From Aphelocoma coerulescens (Eukaryota; Chordata; Aves; Passeriformes; Corvidae): a stretch of DNA of 64,000 bases. The stretch is from assembly GCF_041296385.1 (NCBI RefSeq), contig NW_027183580.1, forward strand, positions 147,194 to 211,193, written 5' to 3'. Positions within the stretch are counted from its first letter, which is position 1; each line of letters begins with the position of its first letter. Below the pieces are notes generated by a model, which saw only the letters and a list, made by a program, of their open reading frames with translations, did no database searches and was not told where the DNA came from. Made by a program: the position numbers and the translations under genes. Shown here one piece after another: positions 50,665-59,564 of this stretch.

Positions 50665-50943
50665 GGCTATGGTCAAATCTCCTGCCAGGAGGATCCGACC
50701 TGTGCAATTCATCCTCATCCTTCTTCTCCATTGCTGATGGCTCTAAGTGCCCTGCAGATGGGTACATCTGCCTTTGCTGCTGGAGGCTTTTGTCCAGCAC
50801 CACACCCAAAGTCTTCTCCTCTGGTACCGCCCCATCCTTCTTGGAACCTTGGTCAGGGAACTGGCAGCTCCAGGACAATCGCTGCTCTGCCTCTGGCTTC
50901 TGGGAGCGCCTTACTGGAGGCCTCCTCTTTTCTCTATCCTGCT
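50665..50943 (-). pseudogene. Exon-like module, copy C
   Basis: On the minus strand it begins after an acceptor (CCTTTCTTGTTTCAG, near 50945-50958) and ends near a donor-like GTGAGAGC at about 50660. The open frame keeps the core in diverged form (LQQQRQMYPSAG, KKDEDELHRSDP). It is the copy with the clearest exon boundaries and one continuous frame. It could belong to a multi-exon host gene with tandemly duplicated exons or to its relic. Confidence 0.45.
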
Positions 50944-50959
50944 GAAACAAGAAAGGCTT

Positions 50960-52900
50960 CGTAACTCGACTGCTCTATGCCAGCCATGAGTTCATCATCT
51001 CTTCTGGAACTCTTTTACAGTGGACACAGAGTTTGTTTCAGCTCATTCTCACAACTTTTATCGTGACTATGCCTCATAACTCTTACAACTCTTATTAGTT
51101 CATAACCTGGATTACACATTGTCTCTGTCCAGATTAGAATTTTAAAATATACAATACAATTCTCAAGATCCTCTAGCTACAAGATGTAACCACACATCTT
51201 TGTCCTTCTTTTATTTTTGCAAAAACATTGGCAATTGTTTCTCTCTTTTATACTTTTCCCTTCGGAACTCATTGTTTCCTGTTTTCACTCCCTCTTCTCA
51301 GAAGACTTTCCTTTGGTTTATTCTTGTACTGATTCTCCAATCTTTCCAGGCTACTTTATAGAGATGTAGCTGGTGCAACAGACACTTACTAGATAGTTTT
51401 TGTTGGTTTGATTTATACTACAGGAAGATGATAAAACACACGTTTTACATTTCCTCAGACGGCAAAAATTTTTTGCATTTTTAATGGAAAATATATTTTT
51501 CAAGTTTGGATAGCATCATTTAAAATAAATAGTTTCATTACCTGCCCACTAGCCATAACATAGATCTGTATCCATCATCTAAAAGTAAAGCCAGCTTTTG
51601 ATTTGATACACACATTGAGACTTTACCCTGTAGGAAATAAAGCAGAAAAAAGATGCTATTACAGTTTTATCTTCAACTGCACATCACTTCTAACCTTGAG
51701 TGAAGGCTCTGCATTATTGAATAGAACCAATTGAGGCAGTGCAGCTCTCGGTTAACACATGATCAGAACCTCAGACTGCTAAGGAAGAGCAGCAAATAGT
51801 TTGGCTGCCACCACGAGGCAACAGCACATTCTCCTGTTGACATTCTCACGGTCAGAGTGAAACTGGAACCGAGCAATCCCATTCCTTTGCAACCACCCTT
51901 ATGCTGCAGAGATGGAGCCCTGAGCTCAGAAATGCCATTTGTGACAGAGCTTTCCCAGGTGGGAAGGCATCCTCCCTTCCCAGAGGTATTGCAAGTTCCC
52001 CTCTCCCCACTCCATTCCATCCGGAAATGGAATGCTGACAATCCACAATGGTTATACACCACAGCACTGGCATGGATTCTTTTCCTTAGGCAGATCTAAG
52101 GCAGTCTGGGAGTTGCTCAGCCTCTTGTGCCCTCCTCAAGGGAGCATTTGTAACTTTTCTTCCTACAATCATCCAACCAAACAACTTGGTTACTGCTCCA
52201 AGTAATTACCGGAAGCTTTGGCTGTGTTTTCCCATTCGATTTTAGTTAACCCAATCTTTTGCAAATATTGACACTTCTATATTTGAAATTCCCAGCATAC
52301 TACAGAGATTTGAGAGGGGATCTTCAAACTTGAGCGGTGACATTGACCACAGAGTAGCAATAAATAGGAAATATCAGGACAAAAGTTAATCCAATACACA
52401 CCCCCAACAATCCTCCAATTTTTTTTTTTTTTTTAATTCTGGAAGAAACAAATTTAACAGCACTGCCATGCATGCAACAAAGGGACCCAGGCATGAAGAT
52501 GAGCAAGCTGTTGGTCCTTCACATTCCAGTTTTCAAGGGTGACATTAGTGGGACACTGCTTGGAGCACTGCAATGATATCAAAGTAATCCCTTAAACTTC
52601 CTGCTAACTGGAAATTTCTTTTAAGATGCATAGATAATATACAGCTCATTACTTACACATACAGGCAAAAGGAAAAAACAAGTTTCACCACATTCTCATA
52701 AACCTCTGGAAATAAAATCCTGTAAACTTAACTGCCATTCTTAATTTGACAAATTGCTACTGCTATAACATTACCTGTACTGCACCTTGTCAATTGGATG
52801 CTTTTGCCCAGACTCCTTGCTCCATATATGTCATTTACGCCACAGAAAACAAGATAGAATCCCATCCCAGCAAAAATCAGTAGGAATGGAGAGTGACTTA
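50960..52900. other. AT-rich interval with no supportable gene
   Basis: About 1.9 kb of ordinary-looking AT-rich DNA. It has a run of 16 or more T near 52420-52436 and several short open frames without family features. I see no RNA gene, LTR or array here. Intronic or intergenic host sequence is the simplest reading. Confidence 0.6.
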
Positions 52901-52901
52901 C

Positions 52902-52954
52902 TCGGCAACACCTGATTCTCTCTGTGCAACATGCACTACAGCTTTCTTTCGCTC
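52902..52954 (-). other. Possible host exon fragment cut by the provirus
   Basis: On the minus strand a cysteine-rich open frame ends at a consensus donor GTAAGT (52901-52896). The same frame continues without a stop on the far side of the provirus (61911-61878), where it is preceded by an AG. The two parts together make 87 bases, a whole number of codons once one copy of the duplication is dropped. The acceptor is weak and no homologue was recognised, so this is only a candidate. Confidence 0.25.
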
Positions 52955-52958
52955 TGAT

Positions 52959-53424
52959 TGTAATAAATGAGGGTATTTTGTTCATTGAAAAGAGCTGACA
53001 CAGGCCACAATGTACATAACAGGAAATGTCTTAACAAATCTATATGTAAAGGTTGTAAGTGCTGTAAGTGTACTATTGTTTAAGCTCCAGGAAGAAAAGC
53101 AGGGGATACTAACTGACCAAATATGGAAAAGGTCACCCAGAGGGCACTTGAAGAAGACTACTAGCCTTCAGCCATCGACCACCAGAAGGCAAAAAACGAC
53201 CCCCTAGCAACAAGTTCACACATGCGCAGAGTACTCCCTTAAAGAAGAGTTAACAGGAAACGATCCTGCATAAAAGAAGGACTGAAATTTGCAAACCCCT
53301 GCAGCAATTCGGTGGAGCGGGGACTCCCCTGTCGCCCAGCGCTGATTTTGCTTATGCCTTGCTTGCTGTAATTAATAAATTCTCTAATTTGATTAAACCT
53401 CTTTGTCTGCCTCCATCAATCACA
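52959..53424 (+). repeat. 5' LTR of the provirus
   Basis: The 466-bp LTR begins TGTAATAAATG and ends ATCAATCACA. A TATA-like CATAAAAG is at 53269-53276 and AATAAA is at 53374-53379. It differs from the 3' LTR at three sites: T/C in ACAATGTAC, A/G in GAGTTAACAGG and A/G in CCTGCAGCAA. Confidence 0.95.
53269..53276 (+). promoter_or_regulatory. TATA-like box of the 5' LTR
   Basis: CATAAAAG sits about 100 bases before the AATAAA at 53374-53379, a spacing that fits a U3 promoter followed by R. The 3' LTR has the same element. Confidence 0.6.
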
Positions 53425-53831
53425 ATTTGGTGCCGTGACTCGGATGGGAATGGTACGGTAAGACAGAGATATCGGGGAGGCGCCCCACCTCTGGTGGCCT
53501 CGGTATCTTCAGTCTTTACCTCGCTCCCACCGACGAACCTAAACTCAAGGCATTAAGCAAAGGGAACCGGTCGACCCCATAAACTTTGTGCACAGAGGTC
53601 CGGACGAAGACGCTGGAAGCGTGAGTATTTGCGGAAAAGGGATCCATTCGGTCGAGGTCGGGTATCCTGGAGTGTGGCGAGTGTGGTGTGTGAGAGGGGG
53701 GCCGGCAGCCAGACTCCCCAAGCGAGTGTGGACCCTCAGTAGTGCGGCTCCCATTGCCCGCGAGGGCGTGGGCCACGAACCAGGGGAAGCGAGTGATTCC
53801 ACACACAGAACGCCTGAAGGCACTCCAGAGG
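53425..53831 (+). other. Proviral 5' leader with splice donor
   Basis: About 400 bases lie between the LTR and the first gag ATG. A strong splice-donor match, AGC|GTGAGTATT, falls at 53620/53621 and would serve env and any accessory transcript. The leader presumably also holds the packaging signal, which cannot be read from primary sequence. A 90-codon open frame at 53588-53860 overlaps the gag start in another frame and shows no retroviral feature. Confidence 0.6.
53428..53445 (+). other. Primer binding site, tRNA-His type
   Basis: TGGTGCCGTGACTCGGAT starts three bases after the LTR and is complementary over 18 nt to the 3' end of vertebrate tRNA-His, as I recall that tRNA. tRNA-His priming is the defining feature of the HERV-H-type naming, but it does not by itself set ancestry. 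Confidence 0.85.
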
Positions 53832-55271
53832 ATGGGACAGGGGAAAAGCAAGCCCTCTAGTTCCATAAGGTTTCCCCCAGTACCTGAGGATAGTCCGTTA
53901 GGGCTTTTATTGAATAATTGAAGGCATTATTCGAGTACACAGAATAAAGATAAGGCCAAGATGATTTATTATTGCATAGAGGTCTGGGGAGGAAAGCAGA
54001 TATCACGAAACGTATTTTGGCCTATATTTGGGTCCTACGAGGACTGGGTGAGACAGGATTTGAATTTATGGGTAAAAACCAAAACTCCTTTTAGTCGAGA
54101 AGAGAGTGAATATGCAAAAATATGGATAGAGACCCCTGGGGTACTCCTGTTTACTTTAAAGGAAAAATCTGAAGACTCAGGGGCAAGAAGAAAAGATAAA
54201 AAGAAAGAGGAAGTTCCGATGATTCCACCCCCCTATATACCTCCGCAGGCCCCACAGGCACCCCCACTCCCACTCCCTGAGCAGCCCCTAGAGGAAGAAG
54301 AAGGGAATCCTGAACCTGAACGGGAGGGACCAATGACAAGGAGCAGAGCTAGACGTCATAACCTTTATCCATTAAGAGAAATGCCTATGGGGGGACCCCA
54401 ACCAGGAATTGGCTTTATTTCAGTTCCCCTTAGCTCTGGAGATGTGCGGGACTTTAAGAAGGAAATGGGGAACCTATTAGAAGACCCCCTGGGAGTTGCA
54501 GAGAAGCTAGATCAATTTTTAGGCCCTAATATATACACCTGGGATGAGCTGCAGTCAATTCTAAATATTCTTTTTACTGCAGAAGAAAAGAACATGATTA
54601 GGCGAGCGGGAATGCGAATTTGGGATGCCCAACATGCTCAGGGCCCACAGGCAGATATCAAATGGCCTTTACAAAACCCTAATTGGGATCATCAGGATCC
54701 AGCACACAGAACTCATATGCAGAACTTAAGGACAATAGTTATACAAGGGGTCCGAGAGGCAGTACCAAAAGGACAAAACATAAATAAGGCCTTTAATGAG
54801 AGGCAGAGAAAGGAGGAAACTCCAACAGATTGGCTAGAAAGAGTAAGAAAGAATCTACAGCTGTATTCAGGCCTGGACCCAGATACACAGTTGGGTCAGG
54901 CACTTCTGAAAACTCAATTTGTAGCCAAATCATGGGATGACATCAGGAAGAAGCTAGAAAAACTAGAAAATTGGCAGGAGAGAGGATTAGATGAATTGTT
55001 GAGAGAAGCACAGAAAGTATATGTCAGGAGGGATGAAGAGAATCACAAGAGACAAGTCAGAATGATGGTGGCAGCAGTAAGGGAAAGCAGAAAACAAGAC
55101 TCTCCCCGCCGAATGGGGCAGATGCCCAGAAAGGCCCCTAGGAACACAGAGGGAAATCAGAGGGTAGAAAGGAGGGAAGCAGTCGTATGTTTTTATTGTG
55201 GGGAGAAGGGACACATCAGAAGGGATTGCAGAAAGAGGATAAGAGATGAAAAGATGTTTAAAGAAGATTAG
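53832..55271 (+). pseudogene. gag: gag polyprotein gene, interrupted by an early stop
   Basis: Gag forms the virion core: matrix, late-domain linker, capsid and nucleocapsid. The first ATG (53832) opens with MGQGKSK, a myristoylation-type start, and hits an in-frame TGA at codon 30 (53919-53921). The same frame then runs open from 53922 to the TAG at 55269. The next Met in frame is at 53961, and numbering from it a PPPY late-domain motif is at 89-92 in a Pro-rich region. The capsid-like part spans about 155-365, and one CCHC zinc knuckle is C410, C413, H418, C423. Initiation at 53961 would give 436 residues lacking the myristoylated N-terminus, so virion assembly from this copy is doubtful. 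The domain order matches gammaretroviral Gag. Confidence 0.9.
55269..55271 (+). promoter_or_regulatory. gag-pol UAG in readthrough context
   Basis: Gag ends in TAG and pol continues in the same frame. The downstream bases (AGGGGTCAGGGG, then a C-rich stretch) resemble the purine spacer and pseudoknot that drive about 5-10% UAG readthrough in gammaretroviruses. The function is inferred from position and context. Confidence 0.75.
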
Positions 55272-58200
55272 AGGGGTCAGGGGCTCTACTTACTGGGGAC
55301 CAAGAAACATCCAGAGCCCTTGATAAAAATAAAAGTCGGTCCCCAATGCCAGGAATTTGAATTCCTGGTAGATACGGGAGCAGAAAGATCAACTATCCAA
55401 GTTTTACCATCTGGGTGTAAAGTCTCCCGAGACACTGCCCTTGTAGTGGGTGCCAAGGGTGAACCTTTTGAGGTCCCTGTTATTAAAGATGTCCTAATAG
55501 AAACCGAATCAAAAATAGGAATAGGAAGCCTTTTGTTGGCACCAGAAGCAGAGTATAACCTCATGGGTAGAGATCTCATAGTAGAATTGGAAATAAACCT
55601 AGAGGTAATTAATAAAGAATTGAGAATCAAACTATGCCCCCTTAGAGTAGAGGATGAAAAGGAGATTAACCCTGAGGTATGGTACACACCTGACAGTGTG
55701 GGCCAACTGAACATTCCGCCCTTCTCCGTACCCATAAAAGATCCAGAAATTCCAATAAGGATCAAGCAGTATCCCATATCCCCAGAAGGGAAACGAGGAC
55801 TAAAGCCTGAAATAGACAGACTAATAAGCAAGGGACTCCTAGAGCCCTGTATGTCCCCTTTTAATACACCCATTTTACCAGTAAAGAAACCAGATGGATC
55901 CTATCGATTAGTGCATGATTTAAGAGAAATTAATAAGAGGACAGTGGCCCGGTTCCCGGTGGTTGCTAACCCATACACCCTATTAAGTAGACTAGGGCCA
56001 GAAAATCACTGGTATAGTGTAATTGATCTAAAAGATGCATTTTGGGCCTGCCCCTTAGACGAAAATAGTAGAGATTATTTTGCCTTTGAATGGGAGGACC
56101 CAGATACTCATAGGCGACAACAGTTGCGGTGGACCGTGCTGCCACAAGGGTTCACAGAATCACCAAATTTATTTGGACAAGCATTAGAACAAATCCTCCA
56201 AGAATATCAAACAAGAGAAAACATTACTTTGATTCAGTATGTGGATGACCTCCTGATTGCAGGAAGAAAAGAAGAAGAAGTTCGGGAGGAGAGCATTAAA
56301 CTGTTAAACTTTCTAAGCTTGAAGAGACTAAAAGTATCAAAGGCAAAATTACAGTTTGTAGAAGAAGAAGTAAAATATTTAGGCCATTATTTGAGTAAAG
56401 GAGAGAAGAAAATAGACCCCGAAAGAGTGAAAGGAATCCTCTCACTCCCGCCACCAAGGAGCAAGAGACAAGTAAGGCAATTGCTAGGATTAGTAGGCTA
56501 CTGTAGACAATGGATTGATAATTATAGTACCAAGGTCAAATTTCTGTATAACAAGCTCAGTCATGACGGGTTATTGAAATGGAGCAGAGAGGATGAGAGG
56601 AATTTAGAACAACTGCAACAGGATTTAATTAATGCTCCAGTACTAAGTTTACCTGATTTAAAAAGACCATTTTATCTATTTGTAAACATTGAAAATGGGA
56701 CAGCATATGGAGTATTAACTCAAGATTGGGCTAGGAGAAAGAAACCGGTAGGATACTTGTCAAAGCTATTAGATCCAGTAAGCAAGGGATGGCCTACATG
56801 CCTACAGGCAGTGGTAGCCTGTGCTCTCTTAGTAGAAGAAGCACGTAAAATAACTTTTAATGGGGAACTCAAGGTATTATCTCCACATAACATTAGGGGA
56901 ATATTGCAACAAAAAGCTGAAAAATGGATAACAGATTCGAGACTTTTAAAGTATGAAGGGATCTTATTAGATTCCCCAAAGCTAACACTAGAGGTCACTA
57001 CACTACAAAATCCGGCCCAGTTCTTATACGGAGAACCAAATGAGAATAAATTAGCCCATGATTGCATGTTAACTATAAAAGAACAAACCAAAATCCGACC
57101 GGACTTAGAAGAAGAAGAATTAGAAGAAGGGGAGAGGCTGTTTGTAGACGGATCATCTCGGGTAATAGAGGGAAAGAGAGTATCTGGCTATGCAATCATT
57201 AAAGAGGAAGGGTCAGAAGTCTTAGAGTCAGGACCTCTAAGTAGATCCTGGTCAGCTCAAGCTTGTGAATTGTATGCAGTCTTACGAGCTCTGAGATTGC
57301 TGAAAAATAAAACAGGGACAATATATACAGACTCCAAATATGCATATGGAGTGGTACATACATTTGGGAAAATATGGGAAGAACGAGGGTTAATAAACTC
57401 TCAAGGGAAAGACTTAGTCCATCAGGAGCTAATAAGACAGCTACTCCAGGCCTTATGGGAGCCTAGAAGAATTGCTGTAGTACATCTCAGAGGTCACCAG
57501 AAAGGAATAGATTTTAGAAGTAGAGGTAATAACGCAGCAGACCAAGAAGCAAAAAGGGCAGCACTTTTGGTTATACGACAAGTTCAGGATAAGAACCAAC
57601 CAAAGGAGAAATTCCCCAATAAAACTAGGTGCATTTATAGTTTTACAGAACAAGAAAAAGAGAAACTATCACAAATGGGGCTAAAAGAAAATTCAGAAGG
57701 AGAATGGAAACTCCCAGATGGAAGAGTAGCACTACCTAAATCAATAGCAGTGGAAATTTTACAAAGGATACATAGCCAAACTCATTGGGGAACACAAGCA
57801 CTAGCAGACCAGTTTGCCGCTAAGTATATGTGTATTGGAATATATAATTTGGCAAAACAAATTGTTAAAGGCTGCATAACTTGCCTTAAAGTGAATAAGG
57901 CTTATTTAAGAGAACGCCCATTGGGAGGGAGACCACTAGCACACAGGCCCTTTGCTAACATACAACTAGATTTCACCGAATTGCCCAAAGTAAGAAGAAG
58001 TAAATACTTATTAGTTATAGTAGACCATCTAACGCATTTTGTCGAAGCATTTCCCACAGCAAGGGCAACAGCACAGACAGTGGTCAAAGTTCTATTAGAA
58101 AATATTATCCCTAGATATGGAATAATTGAGACTATTGACTCCGACCGAGGACCCCACTTTGTATCTAAAATCATCAAAGAAGTAATGGGAATTATGGGAA

Positions 58201-58793
58201 TAAAGTGGAAATATCATACCCCCTGGCATCCCCAAAGTTCAGGACGAGTAGAAAGAATGAATGGAGAAATAAAGAAGCAATTGACAAAGCTTATGCTTGA
58301 AACCAAGTTGTCATGGGTGAAATGTCTACCATTAGCTTTGTTAAACATACGGACTCAACCAAGATCTGACATGGGAATCTCCCCTTTTGAGATGCTGTAT
58401 GGAATGCCTTATAATGTGGGGGAACCTCAAGATCACCCAAATCTAAGAGACCAAAACATGAATCATTACATTATTACCTTAATGAGATATAGAGAAGAAT
58501 TATGGAAAAAGGGCATGATAACTCAAAGGCCCCCGCTAGAACTTAAACTACATCAAATTCAACCAGGAAATTGGGTATTAATCAAATCATGGAAAGAAAC
58601 CTCATTAACCCCACAATGGGAGGGACCTTATCTTGTTCTACTTACTACAAAAACAGCAATAAGAACAGCTGAAAGAGAATGGACGCATGCAAGCAGAATT
58701 AAAGGACCTGTGGAAAAGCCATCCCCCCAGTGGCAAGTAACCAGTCCTCCTGGAGACTTAAAATTGAAAATTCAAAGAAAAGACTGTAAATGA
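55272..58793 (+). CDS. pol: pro-pol: protease, reverse transcriptase, RNase H, integrase
   Basis: The region is open for 1173 codons after the gag UAG and is presumably made as a Gag-Pol readthrough product. Numbering from the first Met (55320): the aspartic protease motif VDTGA has D18. The reverse transcriptase carries LPQG at 274-277 and YVDD at 307-310. RNase H has D610, E650, D671 and D741, with the HLRGHQKG segment between the last two. Integrase has the zinc-binding H818, H822, C852, C855 and a catalytic triad D884, D942, E978 (spacing 58 and 35), then a C-terminal GPY-type module near 1105. Every catalytic residue I looked for is present and there is no frameshift. The stop codon overlaps the next start as ATGA. 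The coding strand is strikingly A-rich. Confidence 0.95.
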   Translation, partial: RGQGLYLLGTKKHPEPLIKIKVGPQCQEFEFLVDTGAERSTIQVLPSGCKVSRDTALVVGAKGEPFEVPVIKDVLIETESKIGIGSLLLAPEAEYNLMGRDLIVELEINLEVINKELRIKLCPLRVEDEKEINPEVWYTPDSVGQLNIPPFSVPIKDPEIPIRIKQYPISPEGKRGLKPEIDRLISKGLLEPCMSPFNTPILPVKKPDGSYRLVHDLREINKRTVARFPVVANPYTLLSRLGPENHWYSVIDLKDAFWACPLDENSRDYFAFEWEDPDTHRRQQLRWTVLPQGFTESPNLFGQALEQILQEYQTRENITLIQYVDDLLIAGRKEEEVREESIKLLNFLSLKRLKVSKAKLQFVEEEVKYLGHYLSKGEKKIDPERVKGILSLPPPRSKRQVRQLLGLVGYCRQWIDNYSTKVKFLYNKLSHDGLLKWSREDERNLEQLQQDLINAPVLSLPDLKRPFYLFVNIENGTAYGVLTQDWARRKKPVGYLSKLLDPVSKGWPTCLQAVVACALLVEEARKITFNGELKVLSPHNIRGILQQKAEKWITDSRLLKYEGILLDSPKLTLEVTTLQNPAQFLYGEPNENKLAHDCMLTIKEQTKIRPDLEEEELEEGERLFVDGSSRVIEGKRVSGYAIIKEEGSEVLESGPLSRSWSAQACELYAVLRALRLLKNKTGTIYTDSKYAYGVVHTFGKIWEERGLINSQGKDLVHQELIRQLLQALWEPRRIAVVHLRGHQKGIDFRSRGNNAADQEAKRAALLVIRQVQDKNQPKEKFPNKTRCIYSFTEQEKEKLSQMGLKENSEGEWKLPDGRVALPKSIAVEILQRIHSQTHWGTQALADQFAAKYMCIGIYNLAKQIVKGCITCLKVNKAYLRERPLGGRPLAHRPFANIQLDFTELPKVRRSKYLLVIVDHLTHFVEAFPTARATAQTVVKVLLENIIPRYGIIETIDSDRGPHFVSKIIKEVMGIMGIKWKYHTPWHPQSSGRVERMNGEIKKQLTKLMLETKLSWVKCLPLALLNIRTQPRSDMGISPFEMLYGMPYNVGEPQDHPNLRDQNMNHYIITLMRYREELWKKGMITQRPPLELKLHQIQPGNWVLIKSWKETSLTPQWEGPYLVLLTTKTAIRTAEREWTHASRIKGPVEKPSPQWQVTSPPGDLKLKIQRKDCK

Positions 58794-59440
58794 GCAAATA
58801 CAAAATCGAGTATTTACCCAATCCTCTGTATACAGATGAAGGACTAATTTTTAAAAATGATGTTAGAATAAGGTGTGGGAATTCTAATTGTAGATGTTAT
58901 CCTTTTGTTTGTTATATATGTATAGTATGCAGGGAAAAGTGGTGGAGTCATTGTGAAAGGGGAACTCCCCCCAGAGGAGTTTGCATCCCCTGCCGGAAGC
59001 TTCAAGGTCAATTTACTAATTGGGCTCTAGCACATGCAGTATCACGAGGAATTCTAAAAAAGGGGTCAAGTGAATGGTGGGAAATAGTATTTAAGGGAAT
59101 TAATCCCCATTATTATTGTTACAACTTTAACTTACCGGCCCCCTTTGTAGCTGACATCTGTGACAGCATTTGTCGCAAACGCCTGAGGGGAGTCCAGTGT
59201 AACACTCCAGAAGTTAAGAACCGTAATTGGAACTCCTACATTAAGAGGCAAGAAACCCGACAGGCTCGATCCCAAGGACCTCCTGAAGAATACTCCTGCT
59301 GCCGAGAAGATAGTACCCCTCGTGGCCTGAAGCAACCGGGTCGACAAGCGAGGCAGAGGAGTAAAAAGCTGTGGAGGAAAGAACCCCTGTATTGGGATAC
59401 TAGAGCAATGCTTGCAGAACTGCCTCAGGAGTGGGACTAG
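58790..59440 (+). CDS. Cysteine-rich accessory frame between pol and env, unknown function
   Basis: The frame is open for 216 codons and overlaps the pol stop by four bases (ATGA). I do not recognise the product. Fifteen cysteines are present. Nine fall in residues 29-68, with spacing C29, C34, C36, C41, C44, C47, C55, C65, C68 and H54, which suggests zinc binding. The last 70 residues are rich in Arg and Lys (RQARQRSKKLWRK near 183-195), suggesting nucleic-acid contact or nuclear localisation. No signal peptide or membrane segment is visible. Simple gammaretroviruses lack a gene here, and their env normally overlaps the pol end. Expression could be from a spliced RNA or by reinitiation after pol. 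It might instead be an open frame that has survived by chance in a young copy. Role unassigned. Confidence 0.6.
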   Translation: MSKYKIEYLPNPLYTDEGLIFKNDVRIRCGNSNCRCYPFVCYICIVCREKWWSHCERGTPPRGVCIPCRKLQGQFTNWALAHAVSRGILKKGSSEWWEIVFKGINPHYYCYNFNLPAPFVADICDSICRKRLRGVQCNTPEVKNRNWNSYIKRQETRQARSQGPPEEYSCCREDSTPRGLKQPGRQARQRSKKLWRKEPLYWDTRAMLAELPQEWD

Positions 59441-59564
59441 AAAGCCTCAGTGTGACCCACGACATGTGAAAGGGGGAAAGACACCACCAAACTATAGTAA
59501 CCAAATAACTATTACCACAAATCGACTCCACCATTTAGCCTAGCGTAGTATTTTTCTACTAATC
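59441..59564 (+). other. Short gap between accessory frame and env, with env-frame stop
   Basis: These 124 bases are open in the env frame up to a TAG at 59541-59543. After the TAG come codons for a short hydrophobic run (SIFLLI) that leads directly into the env ATG. The run looks like the missing front of a signal peptide cut off from any upstream start. Confidence 0.55.

Noticed and set aside
51763..52099. Short frames of about 60-100 codons in the AT-rich interval
   Set aside because: No splice structure, domain or codon pattern could be supported.
53588..53860. 90-codon frame in the proviral leader as a glyco-Gag-like gene
   Set aside because: It is in a different frame from gag and ends just after the gag start. 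It therefore cannot extend gag, and it shows no signal peptide.
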